Shown here: positions 48,481 through 61,288 of the stretch, piece by piece
How the letters are laid out: every line of letters starts with the position of its first letter
How positions within the stretch are numbered: the stretch's first letter is position 1
Source: Kryptolebias marmoratus
Lineage: Eukaryota; Chordata; Actinopteri; Cyprinodontiformes; Rivulidae
Length of the DNA stretch: 64,000 nucleotides
Assembly: GCF_001649575.2 (NCBI RefSeq)
Contig: NC_051433.1
Span: forward strand, 10,430,445 to 10,494,444
Direction of reading: 5' to 3'
Translations under genes and position numbers: made by a program
Notes under the pieces: generated by a model
What the model was told of the DNA's origin: nothing
The model's input: the letters and a program-made list of their open reading frames with translations, nothing else
Databases searched by the model: none

Positions 48481-51400
48481 TGATTAAAACAGCTGTCCTC
48501 TCATCATCAGATGATCTTATTCTTAAACTCTGGCATGACAGGCGGCGGGTGATATGCATTCCTTCCTTCTTTGATTAGTCGTGTGTCTGGTTTTCTGAAT
48601 AGATTTAAAATGACTTAATTTCACTTGTTTCTGCCTTTGCTGTAAACCTGCACTTTAGGCCTACATGAGTTAATGTGCTGAAAGAAGAGCTCAAGGGAAT
48701 GAATTTGAGTGACAGGAGAACATCTGCCGTCCAAAAACGGCAGAAATTTAGGACAAGATCACCAAAGAACAGGCTGGAACCTGCAACAATGCTCCAAATA
48801 TCTACAGAGTGGAAGCCTGACCTAAATGCACACACAGGCAAGGCAACTACAATGAAACAAAAGACTTTAATAAACTTTTAAGAACTGTGCACTGCAGGGC
48901 AGGGTGTATGAAATCATCACAACCCTAAATTGAAAGCAAACAGGTGGAGAGTGATTCAGCAGAGCAGATAAAAGAAGAAGACAAGGAAATGACAGAGAAC
49001 AAAAGGAGAATAATCACTGAGGAAGAGTATCTGTGAGGCCTCAGCAGGAGGGATCACAATACACGTCAAAAACTCATTTAAAAATAACAGGATCTCAATT
49101 AATTGGAAATAAAGGAATAAAAATAAACTCAAAAGGCAAAGTCAAGTTGATCCACAAACTATACAAATATAAGAGTAACAATTTTAAGTTGAACTTTTCA
49201 TACAAATATTAATTATTCTAATTATGAACCAATCTTTTGATCATTTATTAAGTTCTGGTGCGTTCGCCTACACGTTATATTGGTTATTAGTCCTACAGTG
49301 GAGGAAACCTAAAGAATTTTATTCTTTTAATGACATTGTCTTTTTTTTTTCTGGGACACGATGAGGCATAAAAACATTCAAATCAAATTATCCAAAGTAA
49401 CACAACAGAAGAATTTTGCCAGCAATCCAGAGTTACACAACTACGCATCACCCGTGAGTTTATTTTAATCAAAAGTGTCTCGCTTCGCCAGCTGAAGCAG
49501 GTTCAAACCGCAGCAGGGAACGCACTCTAACTCGGAGATTACTGATAACTCGTCTCTGATGACTCACAGGATGAAGGATGACAGATGAGAGGCATTGACC
49601 AGTTAGCTTTGAGATGTAACGTGACATCGTGTACACACTGTGAAATGCACAAACACACGCCTAAAAGCACGCACAGTCCAACAAGACAGACGTAAAGATA
49701 GATTGGGTAACATCCTATTCTTTTCCTCAAGGTTCAGCCTGTTTGATTGCAACGAAAATAAACATGGGACCTTCTGTTCACTCAAAATAAATCTTAAAAA
49801 AAATAAAAAATCTGTTCAGTAATCTGTTGTTGGAGCAGGAACACTTTGACAAGACAAATTAAAGATGCAGAACGGCTACTAAAACAATCACGTGGATTGA
49901 AGCCAATAAAGTGCCACAGATCTTACATGCTCACACATGCAAGAATATGTTTGTTCATATTCTTCATATTCTTCATATTCTTAAACTCACTGGTGTATTC
50001 GCACCATAACATTATAATTTCATTTCCATATTCAGCTGGTGCGATATCTATACACTGAGCAGCAGTCGTGTGCAGCGCTGCCAGTGGTTGCACAACACAA
50101 AGCGCCACACACACTGATCCTTAATGTCACCAGAGTTTACACAGCTGGTACAACACCGTGTGCATTTGCACGAAGTGATAGATAACCGAATCGGTCGCTC
50201 GGGCCATGTAAGATTTCAAGGTCTCTGGTCACTCTCTGGCTACCTTCTCACCCTTTCTGTCCAAATAAATGAGGTGCCTTTGAATTTCATAGCACAACCC
50301 AAGCTTCCAGCTCGGTGCTCGACACTTTTCTTCTGTTTAGCCAGATTATTTGACGGGCTCGTAAAGTTTTCACTGCTTCATCCCCCACAGGCTGCAGTGA
50401 GTCAGTCAGCTGCTGCTGTGTAAGTCAGAGATGAAGCCCAACTCTTTTCTTCCTGATCTGACCTGCCAATAAAGCCCTTTTTTTTTTGCCCTCACTTGAG
50501 GGTTAGTGAATAGAAAGTGTAAACATTGCTTTTCTAATACTTGGACGGAGCAAACGCACTTCTAAGAATCGGGTTAATTTGTATGTGTTTGGTTTTATTA
50601 ACTCACCGCTGCATATAGGGAAATGTTGTAACTGTGCAGAATAGTTTGCTGAAAGTGAGAAACACAGCAAAACTGAGGAATGCAAAATGGTCCCTGCCAG
50701 TGTTTTGTATAAATCTCTGCACATATGGACTAGAATGAGTTGCAACACACTTGTGAGCTGCACATGCACACAGACACATAGGCTACAGACACGAAGAAGA
50801 ACAAGTTTTTCAGCCGGAATGGGGGAGGATGAATCCTTTTTTTAACTCTTCAAGGTGAGGTAAAAAAACACTTCCACAAGTGTGTCTGTGACTGCCGATG
50901 ACAGTCGGATTTTGTAAACAACAGCTGGTTCAAATGTGACCGGTTTGGCCTCACCGTCCCAGAACGGGATCTCGGTGTTCCCACATTTCCTCCAGCATCA
51001 CTGACAGACAGAGCCGATCACGACAGATGGTCTCACGTCCAGTAGCTCAGTTTAGTGTTTTGCTGCTTGGCTGCACAGACTCGCTGGCTGCCTGAATGTC
51101 CTCACTCTGCACAGAGAGGCTGGCTAATAATTTGCCAGCCCCTGTGGGGTATGAGGCCAACATGTCAACAACGGGCCCAGTGTTTCTCTGGCCAGCTATG
51201 AAGATTAGAGTGATCCGGCCACTCTGCAGGCGGGAGGAGGGGGGTGAGAAAGGAAGCACTGGAGAGCGGGTTGTATTCCTGGGACTCTGTTAGGCAGGGA
51301 GTGTAGCTCAAGCTGTGTTTTGTAACAGTCACAGTCACTTGAGGCAGACAAAAGCAACACTGGTGGCACACGGTTGAGATGGGCACAAAGGTACAAGAGT

Positions 51401-52079
51401 ACACAAATGTGCAAGATTATTTGCTCTTCCCATTGGGACATTCACGGTGTTCCCATGATGCAAAGCGTGCCTATGCTTTTTTTTTTTTTTTTTTGAACAC
51501 AAAACAGTGTTGTGCAACACTGTTCCCTCCTTTGCAGGTGATAAGACTTACCTCTGGAAATCTACAGACACACACAGGAAACAGGCTAAAGCAGGAGAAA
51601 AACACACGGCTTTTCAGATTTCGACCAAAGCTATCATTTTAGCATTTATGCAGGTTGATTTTTCTGTCTTATCAGCTGCTCAAACAGCACTTTGACACAT
51701 GATGTACCTGCTTCCCACAGCAGAGGCTAGGTCCCCCCCACTTCACTCCAACACAAGCACACCAGTCCTTATTTTACCACCTCAGGCTTCCATTTGGCGT
51801 TACATTTATTTCTGCATTTTTAAGACTAGCAGCTCTCTGAACAATGCAGTGTCAGAGAGCAGCACAAGCGTCTAATAAAACACACACAGCTGACATCTAG
51901 TGGTGGAGCCACTTAAAGACAAAGCTCACAAATGAAGGAAAAGCCTGAAGAAAGGAGAAAAAATGACAAACACAAATAAAAAATGTAATTGATCTGAATT
52001 CGAAGTTCATTCACGTCTGAAACTAACATGTCTTTTCATGTCACCTTGCATGACAAAGTATTAAAGATCCCATGTGATT

Positions 52080-52310
52080 TGGTAGCAGTGGGAGTTTATG
52101 ATGGGGATGATTCTTAGCTTTTACCATAACAGATTTTAGCTTTATATATTTAAAATTGACTGAGGTACAGCCATGTTTGGGCTTGCTAAAGCTCGTCAGC
52201 TGTGGCGACCATCTTGAATAGAGTTGACCCCAAAAGTTAATCAGTCGTAGACGTACATCCAGTAATAACTTTCTGAGAGTTTCATTAAAATCCATCTGAG
52301 ACAGACAGAC
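52080..52310 (-). repeat. Reverse-orientation copy of the 284-bp repeat
   Basis: CTGTGGCGACCATCTTGAAT, AAAAGTTAATCAGTCGTAGA and AGAGTTTCATTAAAATCCAT are reverse complements of blocks in 47905-48480. Confidence 0.7.
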
Positions 52311-55300
52311 AAAGGTGAAAACACACTTTTCATGGAGGCAGGTGATAATTAGAACAGCTTTAAATCTAACTTGTTGGTTCAAAGATGATCAGTACAAAGT
52401 TTATCTCATAAAACAAAAGAAAGCAAAGTGAGTAGCTCTGTTTCCAGGAGGTGTGAGCGTGATGCATGTTTTAATTGTGACTGTGGAGAAACGAGTTATC
52501 GAGAAATTTTGTAATACTCAGAAACAAAAGAGCAGCGGGTTTGTATTTGTATGGTGGCAGCACACATCGTCTGTGGAAACGTTTACCGTGACTCCAACCC
52601 TCAACAAGTCATAAAGTGAAGAAAGAAACCGTTCAAGCCTAAACAAGATAATCATCTGAACCCGGTGTCTGCAGACAGCAACTGAAGCTCCGTGCCCCAC
52701 ATGGAATCACACACAAGATCAAGCCAGAGACGTCTTCGCAGTTGAAAATGTTTTGGTAAAAAAGAAGAAAAAAAAAAAGGTGGTCCCGAACATTCGCAGG
52801 TGGATAAAAGTCTGAACTTCAGCTCAGGGCGGAAGAACGAGGTGGAGACAACAAAAACACCGCGTTTCATCACCAGACCTCTTACGTCAAGATGACTAAC
52901 AAGATAGGCAACAGAATTCCTCCCTTTATGTTCCTGGACTAATCCTTCCTGTAAGCGATACATCTTCAGATCAGGCCAGCTCAGAAAGACAGAAAACATT
53001 AGAAACACGGTGACAGCAGCTCAGAAAGGTTCTGATACTTGTGTCGTTTGCGGTGACAGAATTTGATCGTGTCTAATGAAACCATCATGAAATGACAGTT
53101 AAAACTGCTCTCTGCTAAAAGGTGTTTACTACAGCTGCTTTGCATTGTGGCTTTCTCCCACAATTTTCTAATCAAATGAGGAGTTCACATTGACTTGTGA
53201 TTCTGAAGAATTCTTTCAGCCATGTGAAGCAAATCGGAGAGCACTCCCTGCTCTGATCCTGTGAGGGAGTCGGCATGAAAGAGAGCGTACAGAAGCTTTG
53301 CATGAAGCCCAACTCATTCTTAAAGACTCTAACGCTACAAATCTGGTTCACTTTTGCTTTTACGTTTTGCATCTTTTCCTGTGCAGCAAATGAGAGGTCA
53401 AAGGTCTGAACAGCTTTACTTCTCAAATGTCGGGACAGATATATCATATAAAAGACAACAATTATTAGCAGATTCTATTCAGGCAAGTCAATTTATGTGC
53501 CTGAAATTTAGAAGAACTTTTGAGCAAAGTATTAGCTTTGAAAGACTAAAAAGGAAACATTCAGGAAGAAGAAAATTACTTTTTTTGTTGTTGTTGTCTG
53601 ATTGTGCGTCCTTATTTGACCAAAATGCAAGATGTTTTTTATTTGATTGTGATAAAAAAGCACTTCAATTATATTAAATCAACAGCTAATTGTTGCTAGT
53701 TATTATAACTAGTAAGTCATGAAATGTAGATGTATTAGCAGGAAAATATATGAAATATAAGTAACACTTAAAGATTTGGTCCCTCCCTGTGGTTTGTCAA
53801 ACCCAGGCAGCCCGGACCTTTAACAGAAGGTTAAAGATTTAATCAGAGAGCCATTTGCAAGCACACATGCCCACTGTGGCTTTATGCAAAAGTCTTGGGA
53901 GGAAGCATGTCAGTGGATGAGAAACATTTCATGCAAAAGGTGCAGCATGCAAAGTCAACACTGCGGTCTGTGCAAAACTTGAAACAAACAAGCAAAACAA
54001 AAACAAACAAACTGTGTGACAAAGCATCAAAATAAGAGTTTCATTAGCAGGATGAACGTCTGCTGATGATGAAGACTGATGGTGGAGGAGCAGCCTGTTC
54101 TGTGTTTTACTTTTACCACTTATGATGTGAAAACCATCATTTGATGACAGCTGTGGTTTTGTTTATGTAGGTAAAAAAAAATATATTACAGTTTGTTTAT
54201 GCCTAGATGGATAGCTACACCAAGAATAAACCACAATCAAATGTCAGGGAAATTCTCCGGAAAGACGAGCTCCAAACTCCACACAAACACAAAAAACCCA
54301 AACGATAAAGGCACTCATCTGAGTTTTCATGTAACTTTTTTAAAATGTGAAAAAAAAAACTAATATTTAGGATGGTAAATTCATCACCCTTTTTACAATT
54401 AGGGCATCACAAAACAATACATACAATTAATTACATTATTTAATACTGCAGATATTTCTTTTTCAAGTAATAATAGTTTTGAAATCTATGTTCAGACCAC
54501 AAAAAAGTAAAAAAAAATGCAAGAGAAAGATATGCAAATATGAAGATTAATAAATAAAGATAAGCATATACACACATTTGGCATTTTCAACCCTTTTTTC
54601 CACAGAAGATTTTAGTTTTAGTATTTTTTTTAATTACAATTAGTATTTGTTGTGCTTTTATTAGTTCTCAGCTGCCTTTGCTTTACTCAATTAACTTCTC
54701 AATAAAGTTTGCTACTGTCTTATAGTTTTATGTAACATTTTTATCATTTTAGTGTAATTTTTAGATCTTGCGATTTCAAAACCTTTTTTTTGGCATTTCC
54801 AATCAAAATAAAAAGATGCTCGGGCAAAAAGACACATCATAAACTGTATGACTAATTGCAGGTTCTGTTACACTGCCTGGAATTGTAAAGTCGTGGTATT
54901 AGTTTTTGGTTGGCTTCATTGCTTTGAAATTGAAAGATTGCAGGCTGAAACTCTATCAGGTGGTAATCGACCTTTACTTTTTAAATGTACCGTAAAATGT
55001 AAGAGAATAGCCACGACTGAGTGACATGTGGAAAAAAAAGCTACTAGAACAAGAACAAGGAAATGAAAAAGATAAGTAAAAATACATGTAAAACCTTTAA
55101 CATTCAGGCTTTTTTTAACATTTATTTTGAATAATCAACAATATTCTTTATTCTTCTGCCATTCTTTTTTTTTTTCCTGGCACTTTCTTCCTTTCATAAA
55201 CGAGGCCTTTGGCACTTACAGGAAAATTTGCATACAGCCAATTTTTTTTATAATGCCCTGACACATATGAGCCCTGACTCCGGCTGCAGTCTCCAGCTGA

Positions 55301-55316
55301 CCTGCAGATCTGCATC

Positions 55317-58300
55317 ATGGCTCCACGCTTTGCTCTGCTGTGTGTTTTGTGCGTGGCGTTCAGGCCGGGCTGCACTGCGAGCTCACCTGAATGGTTTCAG
55401 AACATTTCCACAGATCTCTTCAGTTCGGCTGGAGATATAAACCTCGGAGGGCTTTTTCCGATCAACCAGAAATCCAACAACCTCACCTCCATACAGGAGC
55501 CCGACAGCATCAAATGTGAAAGGTAAATTAATGATAAGAAATGTTCTCTGTACCCATGTGTTCAGCTTGACTAACACGGCTTTTGTTTTCCTGCTGTTGT
55601 TGTTGAACAGTTTAAATGAATTTGGACTGGGCCTTGCCTTGGTCATGAAATACGCCGTGGATGAGATAAACGAAAACCAGGCCATGCTTCCTGGCATCAA
55701 GATAGGTTATAAAATCTATGACACATGCAGGCATTCTTCTATTGTTGTGAAGCCCACTATTTCCTTCCTCACTGCAAAAACAAACAACGCTCTTCTGGTG
55801 GAATGTAATTACACCGACTACGAGACGAGTATATCGGCAGTCATCGGTCCTTATACCTCAGAAATGGTTTCCGTCATCGGAAAGCTGCTGGGATTCTTTC
55901 TAATGCCACAGGTTTGAATACAAGATGTAACCTACTGGTATACACTCACTCACTGGGCAAATATTACACTAAACACAGAATAATGTTGATAAAAGTACAG
56001 ATTAAGTTTTGTTATTGTATCTGGGTACCTTTTATTTTACTGAAGCTTCCTAAGATTTGTATTTTACTGCGGTGGACCTCAGTTATAAAACTAAAGAAGA
56101 CATTACTTTGATGATGTTAACAAAAACTTAAAATGGGAACATCATAAACAAGAATTATTACTGAATTAAGCGATAAGTTTCTGAACACATCATATCTGTA
56201 AAATATAGCCTCTGCTATTGTCATTAAACACATCTGCTATTAAACACTCTGCTATTGTCATTAAACACTATGTCATTTAACACATTAAAGTTGGGCATTT
56301 TAGGATTATTTAGCTAAAAAAAAAATTAAAATTGTTTCCTTTGGTCAAGATTTTTGGTTATTACTAAACTGGAAGTTAACTTCAAACATAATTGTACAGT
56401 ATATACTTTTGGACACTGTTGGGTACATTTAAATAAGTTTAGCTTTGCAGCAGACAGTAAATCTAAACGTGCATTCAGACAAAATAATTGATAAACACAC
56501 TATGTAAGGTCCCTACGTGGATCGGTGGTCTTAGCCGATCCCTGTAAGATGTCAGAATCAACATCCAATCATGATATTCACTTATTCACTTCATATGTAT
56601 CTGGGGTGTGGATGTTTAGTACTTTTTTCCTCCCAGTCTGGTTAAAAATAAACATTAAATCACACAGTCAGAAAGTTATGCAAGTTAGCCCAGGGGGCAA
56701 ATGTTTTTCAAGTAAATACATGAAATGACCTGAAAGCACATTCTGTCTCTTGAGTCTGTGCAGACCTTAGTAACCTCCAAGTTACTGTCTGTTTATTATA
56801 CAACTAATAAGACTGTTCTATGTCCAGATTAGTTATGGTGCCACCAGTGACAAATTCAGTGATAATCTGCTCTACCCGTCGTTCTTCCGTACGGTGCCCA
56901 GTGACAAGTGGCAAGTGGATGCCATGGGACAACTAATGAGAATGTTTCGTTGGAACTGGGTGGCCGTGATAGGCAGTGAAGAGGAGTACGGGCAACGGGG
57001 CGTGCAGCAGTTCTCCAAAATAGCAGAGAATATGTCCGTCTGTGTGGCCTATCAGGGCCTGATTCCAGTATACACTGACCCCCAATCTGCTGTCAAAACC
57101 ATCATTGACAACATCATTAACACAGAGGTGAAAGTGGTCGTGGTGTTTTCCCTCTCAGAGCCGGCTGAGTACTTTTTCAAAGAGGTCGGTGAAGCTCATA
57201 TTCAAAGCTCAAAAGCATGCATCCCAGTGGATCAGTCATCTCATTCGCTCTGTTTCAGGTCATCAAAAGAAAAATACAACGCGTGTGGATTGCCAGCTCC
57301 AGCTGGGCCATCCACTATCGAGTAACTTCTCTCCCAGGCATCAAAGACATCGGCACAGTCATCGGATTCATCGACAAGTTGGAAACTCTGGATTTACTAA
57401 CTCCCTACACACAAGTGCTCCTCGCTAAACTGAGTGAGGAAAGGCAAAAGACGCCCCCTCAGAAACGAAAACCGGGAAATCCCGACAACCCCTGCCCACA
57501 ATGTTGGAACTTGTCACCGGCTAATATCAGCTTGGTGACTGACAGTGCTGTGCGGAGAATTGCTTTTGCCGTGTATGCTGCCGTCTACAGCGCAGCACAG
57601 GCTCTGCACATCATGCTGGAGTGCACGTCGAGTACTTGTAAGTGGGTACCCAACACCACTAAAATCTATCCCTGGAAGGTAATAATTGACAGCCATATTA
57701 ATACCTTTGCACAACTTCAAACCAAGGAAATGTTCTTAATAAAGCTAACATAAAAAATTCTGTTACATCCTGTTTGGCAGCTGTTGGAGGTTCTAAGAAA
57801 CACGTCTATCGACATAAATGGCACAAAATTGGAGTTCAATGAAAACGGAAATCCAAACATAGGGTACAATGTGATTCAATGGGACTGGAGTTCTTCAGGC
57901 GTGGAGTTTGATGTGGTTGGAAGCTATTTCCAAAACAATCTGTCCATCACTGAGTCCAGCTTCACGTGGCACACTAAAGACGAAATGGTAAGCTATAGAA
58001 ATGTATCAGAATTAACTTATACAAGTCAAAAAGCCTCTCTTGTCAGATTTTGCTTAGTTTGGGTTCTACAAAGAGCATTTTCTTTTTTGTTTTTACTTCA
58101 ACTCTTCCAGGCTCCCGTGTCGACCTGCTCAGCAGAATGTAATAAAGGCCAGGTTCGCCGAGTCAAAGGGTTTCATTCTTGCTGTTACGACTGCATCGAC
58201 TGTCTGGAGGGGACGTACCAAAAAAATGAGGGTAACGGTGTTGGCCATGGATGCTAACAGATGTCTGTATTTAGCTCCAATCAGCAGGTTATGGTGGCAC

Positions 58301-60530
58301 TCAGAGAAAAATGTGTTTTTTATAAGGATTTCTTGTGAATCCCTTTAATGGCAGTGAGTGCCAAGAGTTACTAAGCAACAAACAAAGACTGCAGAAGTCG
58401 CTGTATGCTGCCAAGACATAATCTGATACAAATCTCCTTTTAAACCCACAATTTGCAATCTTAGAAAATCGGATATTCTGAAACAAAGCCAGACCACCTG
58501 TTTTTTTTGTTTGTTGGGTTTTTCTTCTGTTTACAGCTTTTCATGTGATGGACACACATCAGCTGCTGTTTGTAGCTCCATATTTGACCCACAGAGATAA
58601 GATTTTAACTAGAGAAACTGACTTGATTTGCTGAAGAAGCTGAAACTGAGCTGTTGAAGCTAAATGCAACAAAAGATTGGTTAAAAGTAGCAAAATGTTA
58701 GGTAGAAGTTAGAGGAAACAAAAGCTTAGTTGATGCTAGATTAAAGTAGCAAAATACTTGCTAAATGTAGCAAATGGGAAGCTAAAGTAGCAGAACATTA
58801 GCTAAAAGTAACCAAATATGGGGTTAAAGCTAAAGTAGCAAATTGATAGATAAAGTCGTAACAGTTAACTAAAAGCTAAAAATAACAAAATGTTAACTAG
58901 AAGCTAAAACTAGAAACAAGCTAAAAAAGTAGCAGAACAGTAGCTAAAAACAGCCATGCGCTTCTATAACTCTGCAGAACAGTAGCTAAAAGTAGCCTAA
59001 GAAGACAAAAACAGATTTCAGAGAAGAATGTTTTATGAAGGAGTTGGGTTAGGGTTAGGGTTAGGGTTAGGGTTAGGGTTAAGTTGGGTTAGGGTTAGGG
59101 TTAACCCTAACCCTAAGTTTTTCCAAGGGGGAAATATCTGTAAATAAAGCTGAAATAAAAGTTACAAATCCAAAATTCACAGCACCAATCTGAATGTGTG
59201 AATGGCTAAAACAGCACAAAGTTTGCAGAAGTAGTTAGAGTGCAAAAAAAAAGTGAATGGAAAAATTAAAAAAAAAAACAGCAAAACATCAAGCATGAAA
59301 ATGTGCTCTCTTTAAGACAGTGAGTATATTTCTCCTGATAAAAACCACAACTTGACAGCCTTGGTTTGATTTCTGAGTTCCTGCTTTCTCTTTTTTTTTT
59401 AAAAACTTTTAGAGGACATCCAGTGTACGGACTGTCCTGCACGTCAGTGGTCCTATAAGTCCTCCACTAATTGCACCGACCCGATTTTTGAGGTTTTGGC
59501 ATGGAGCACTCCTGAGGCCACGCAGATTTTGCTGACAGGGGTTGCACTGCTGATATGTCAGGTGTCAGTTTGCGTCCTGTTCCTGATGCATCGTGGGACC
59601 CCACTGGTGGAGGCCTCGGGGGGAGGCTTGAATTTTGTGGCTCTGCTCAGCCTGATGGGGGCCTGTTTGAGTCTGCTCCTTTTCCTGGGGCAGCCTGACG
59701 ATGTGGTGTGCCGCCTTCAGCTGCCTCTCATCACCATTTTCCAAACTGCTGCCATCTCCATTATTCTGTCCATCTCCCTGCAGGTGAGAAATGGCAGGTA
59801 ACATACTGCCCTCTAGTGTCAGAATGAAGTAACTACATAGGTGAAGCTAAGAGAGAGAAAAATGACAACAAACTGACAAAATGAAGAACCACACATGATA
59901 ATAAGGCTTCAAACTCTTTTGTTTAAACAGATATTCCTGGTGACAGAGTTCCCAAAGGAGATTGCCTCTCACCTGCAAACATTAAGAGGTCCTCTGAGCT
60001 GGCTGTTTGTGCTGACCTGCTGCTCTGTGCAGGCGGGCCTCTGCGGCTGGTTTGTTCTCGAGGAAGACTCTCTGTCTGAACATGTGGCCAAAACGGAGAT
60101 CACTTTTGTGAGGGCGTACCTGGCCTGTCCAGTGTCCTCACAGAAACTTGCCGTGATGCAGGGCTTCAACGGCGCTATGGCCCTCGTGTCATTTATGGCC
60201 ACCTTCATGGCGGTGAAGCCTCTTCATCAGTACAACCTTGCGAGGGACATCACCTTTTCCACTCTGATCTACTGTGTGATTTGGGTGATCTTTATTCCAG
60301 TTTATACAGGCTTGACAGCTGGTAGCGTCACCGGGTCAAAGAATGCGTCAATTGTCCACGTTTTTTTTACCCTGGCAGGTAACTTAGGGTTGGTGGTTGC
60401 CTACTATTTCCCAAAATGCTACTTGCTGCTGAGAAAACCTGACTTCAACAAACCGGAGCACTTCTGTACCTTCTTAGAGGGCGTTCCACCAACACCACAG
60501 GAGGAGCCACAGCCGAAGACAGAAAAATAA
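55317..60530 (+). CDS. tas1r3: Taste receptor type 1 member 3 (class C GPCR)
   Basis: Obligate subunit of umami/amino-acid (and in mammals sweet) taste receptors, acting as a heterodimer with T1R1 or T1R2 on taste-cell membranes. Exons: 55317-55522, 55611-55911, 56828-57184, 57259-57678, 57781-57987, 58111-58231, 59413-59783 and 59931-60530 (TAA); all GT-AG, phase-consistent, 860 residues (human 852). Order: signal peptide (about 1-20); Venus-flytrap domain with LGGLFPI, LPGIKIGYKIYDTC, AVIGPYTSEM, ISYGATS, PSFFRTVPSD, WNWVAVIGS, RVWIASSSW and VYAAVYSAAQALH; Cys-rich domain (about 502-565) with QVRRVKGFHSCCYDC; seven transmembrane segments with TPLVEASGG and PKCYLLLRKP. The start is chosen by the signal peptide. 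Introns 57185-57258 and 59784-59930 split what are single exons 3 and 6 in mammals. No disabling mutation seen. Confidence 0.95.
58610..59320 (+). repeat. Dispersed AGCTAAAAGTAGC repeat inside tas1r3 intron
   Basis: Degenerate units such as GCTAAAGTAGCAGAACATTA run from about 58650 to 58995, in the intron between the two Cys-rich-domain exons. The 3' part (AAAAGTTACAAATCCAAAAT, GCACAAAGTTTGCAGAAG) parallels the copy at 46280-46790. This copy differs by containing a telomere-type repeat. Confidence 0.7.
59044..59116. repeat. Interstitial telomeric repeat, head-to-head
   Basis: Two blocks of TTAGGG units (59047-59080 and 59085-59102), separated by AAG, turn directly into CCCTAA units (59103-59116). 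The junction is a perfect 28-bp palindrome centred between 59102 and 59103 (59089-59116). It lies in a tas1r3 intron within a dispersed repeat. Confidence 0.95.
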
Positions 60531-60693
60531 ACTAACTTTTTGCACTTTATTTGCTCATTCATCTACGCCTTTTAATCTTACAATGTGCTTTGAGATGTTT
60601 TATTATTAAAACAAACCTTCCGGTCATGGTAAAATATGGCATACGGACTGACAAAATGTAGAAAAAGAGCATTGTTAATAACTTTCCAGAAAA

Positions 60694-60699
60694 AATAAA
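60694..60699 (+). terminator. tas1r3: Polyadenylation signal for tas1r3
   Basis: AATAAA about 165 bases after the stop codon. A second AATAAA lies near 60755. Confidence 0.55.
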
Positions 60700-61164
60700 A
60701 TATTCCTAATAATAATGTTGTTCACAGTTACATTGAATATTAATTTGAATGCAAATAAACATTGGCTACTGCAAGATGTTGTCTTTTTAAATGTCTTTTT
60801 CAGCGAGACACATTTTTATGAAAAGTCCTGCATTTGTAGAAGTAGTTTCACACATTAAATTTGCAGCCACACAGTTTTGATATGTACAAGTAAAGTAAAT
60901 TATAACAAGCACAAAGGTTCAGCACTGAACTGTGATTTTTAAAGACAAAACATAATGGAATAAAAGTCACTAGTAAAACTGGTTGGTTCATGCAGCTGTA
61001 GCACTGGAAGAATCACTGATAAATATTCACTTTCGTTTTATGATTGGTCAAAGTGAAGTCGTGCGAGGAGCTCATATATTACAATGTTTTGTGTACAGTG
61101 TTGTTATGAAAACAAGAAAGGTGTTTCCCTTAAGCGCCTGCCTGATGCCTGACAGACACAACCC

Positions 61165-61288
61165 TGGGATTGGTTAGCCCGGAGTACATAGCAACGGTTG
61201 CTAACAACCCGGGCCGCTGCTGCTGGGCTGCTGACTGTCCTGCAGGAGGCCGCTGGCTTTGTTTGTTTATTGTTTTAACTTTATGCTG
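61165..61288 (+). promoter_or_regulatory. odad1: Promoter and first exon of the cilia gene, with RFX-like X-box
   Basis: The region holds an inverted CCAAT box (ATTGG, near 61170), a near-perfect inverted repeat TAGCAACGGTTGCTA (61189-61203), and GTTGCTAACAAC (61197-61208), which fits the RFX X-box half-sites GTHNYY and RRNAAC with no spacer. TTGTTTGTTTATTGTTTTA (about 61258-61276) offers forkhead/FOXJ1-type sites. A donor (gtaaga after 61288) matches the acceptor before 61795, so this is a plausible non-coding first exon. RFX with FOXJ1 is the known control logic of motile-cilia genes. Confidence 0.5.

Larger units (their letters stand above)
40960..55240. other. Intergenic DNA between errfi1 and tas1r3, right half
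   Basis: About 14 kb with no supportable exon on either strand. It carries several dispersed repeats (42524, 43389, 44560, 46280, 47905, 52080), each listed separately, and an AT microsatellite at 47812-47853. All longer open frames are under 126 codons and lack domains or splice context. Confidence 0.5.

Noticed and set aside
49930..49990. Short TTCATATTC tandem repeat
   Set aside because: Three to four imperfect units only; trivial low-complexity sequence.
57184..57325. tas1r3 as a frameshifted pseudogene
   Set aside because: A single 74-bp GT-AG intron restores the frame exactly, and no other disabling change is seen in the 860 residues.
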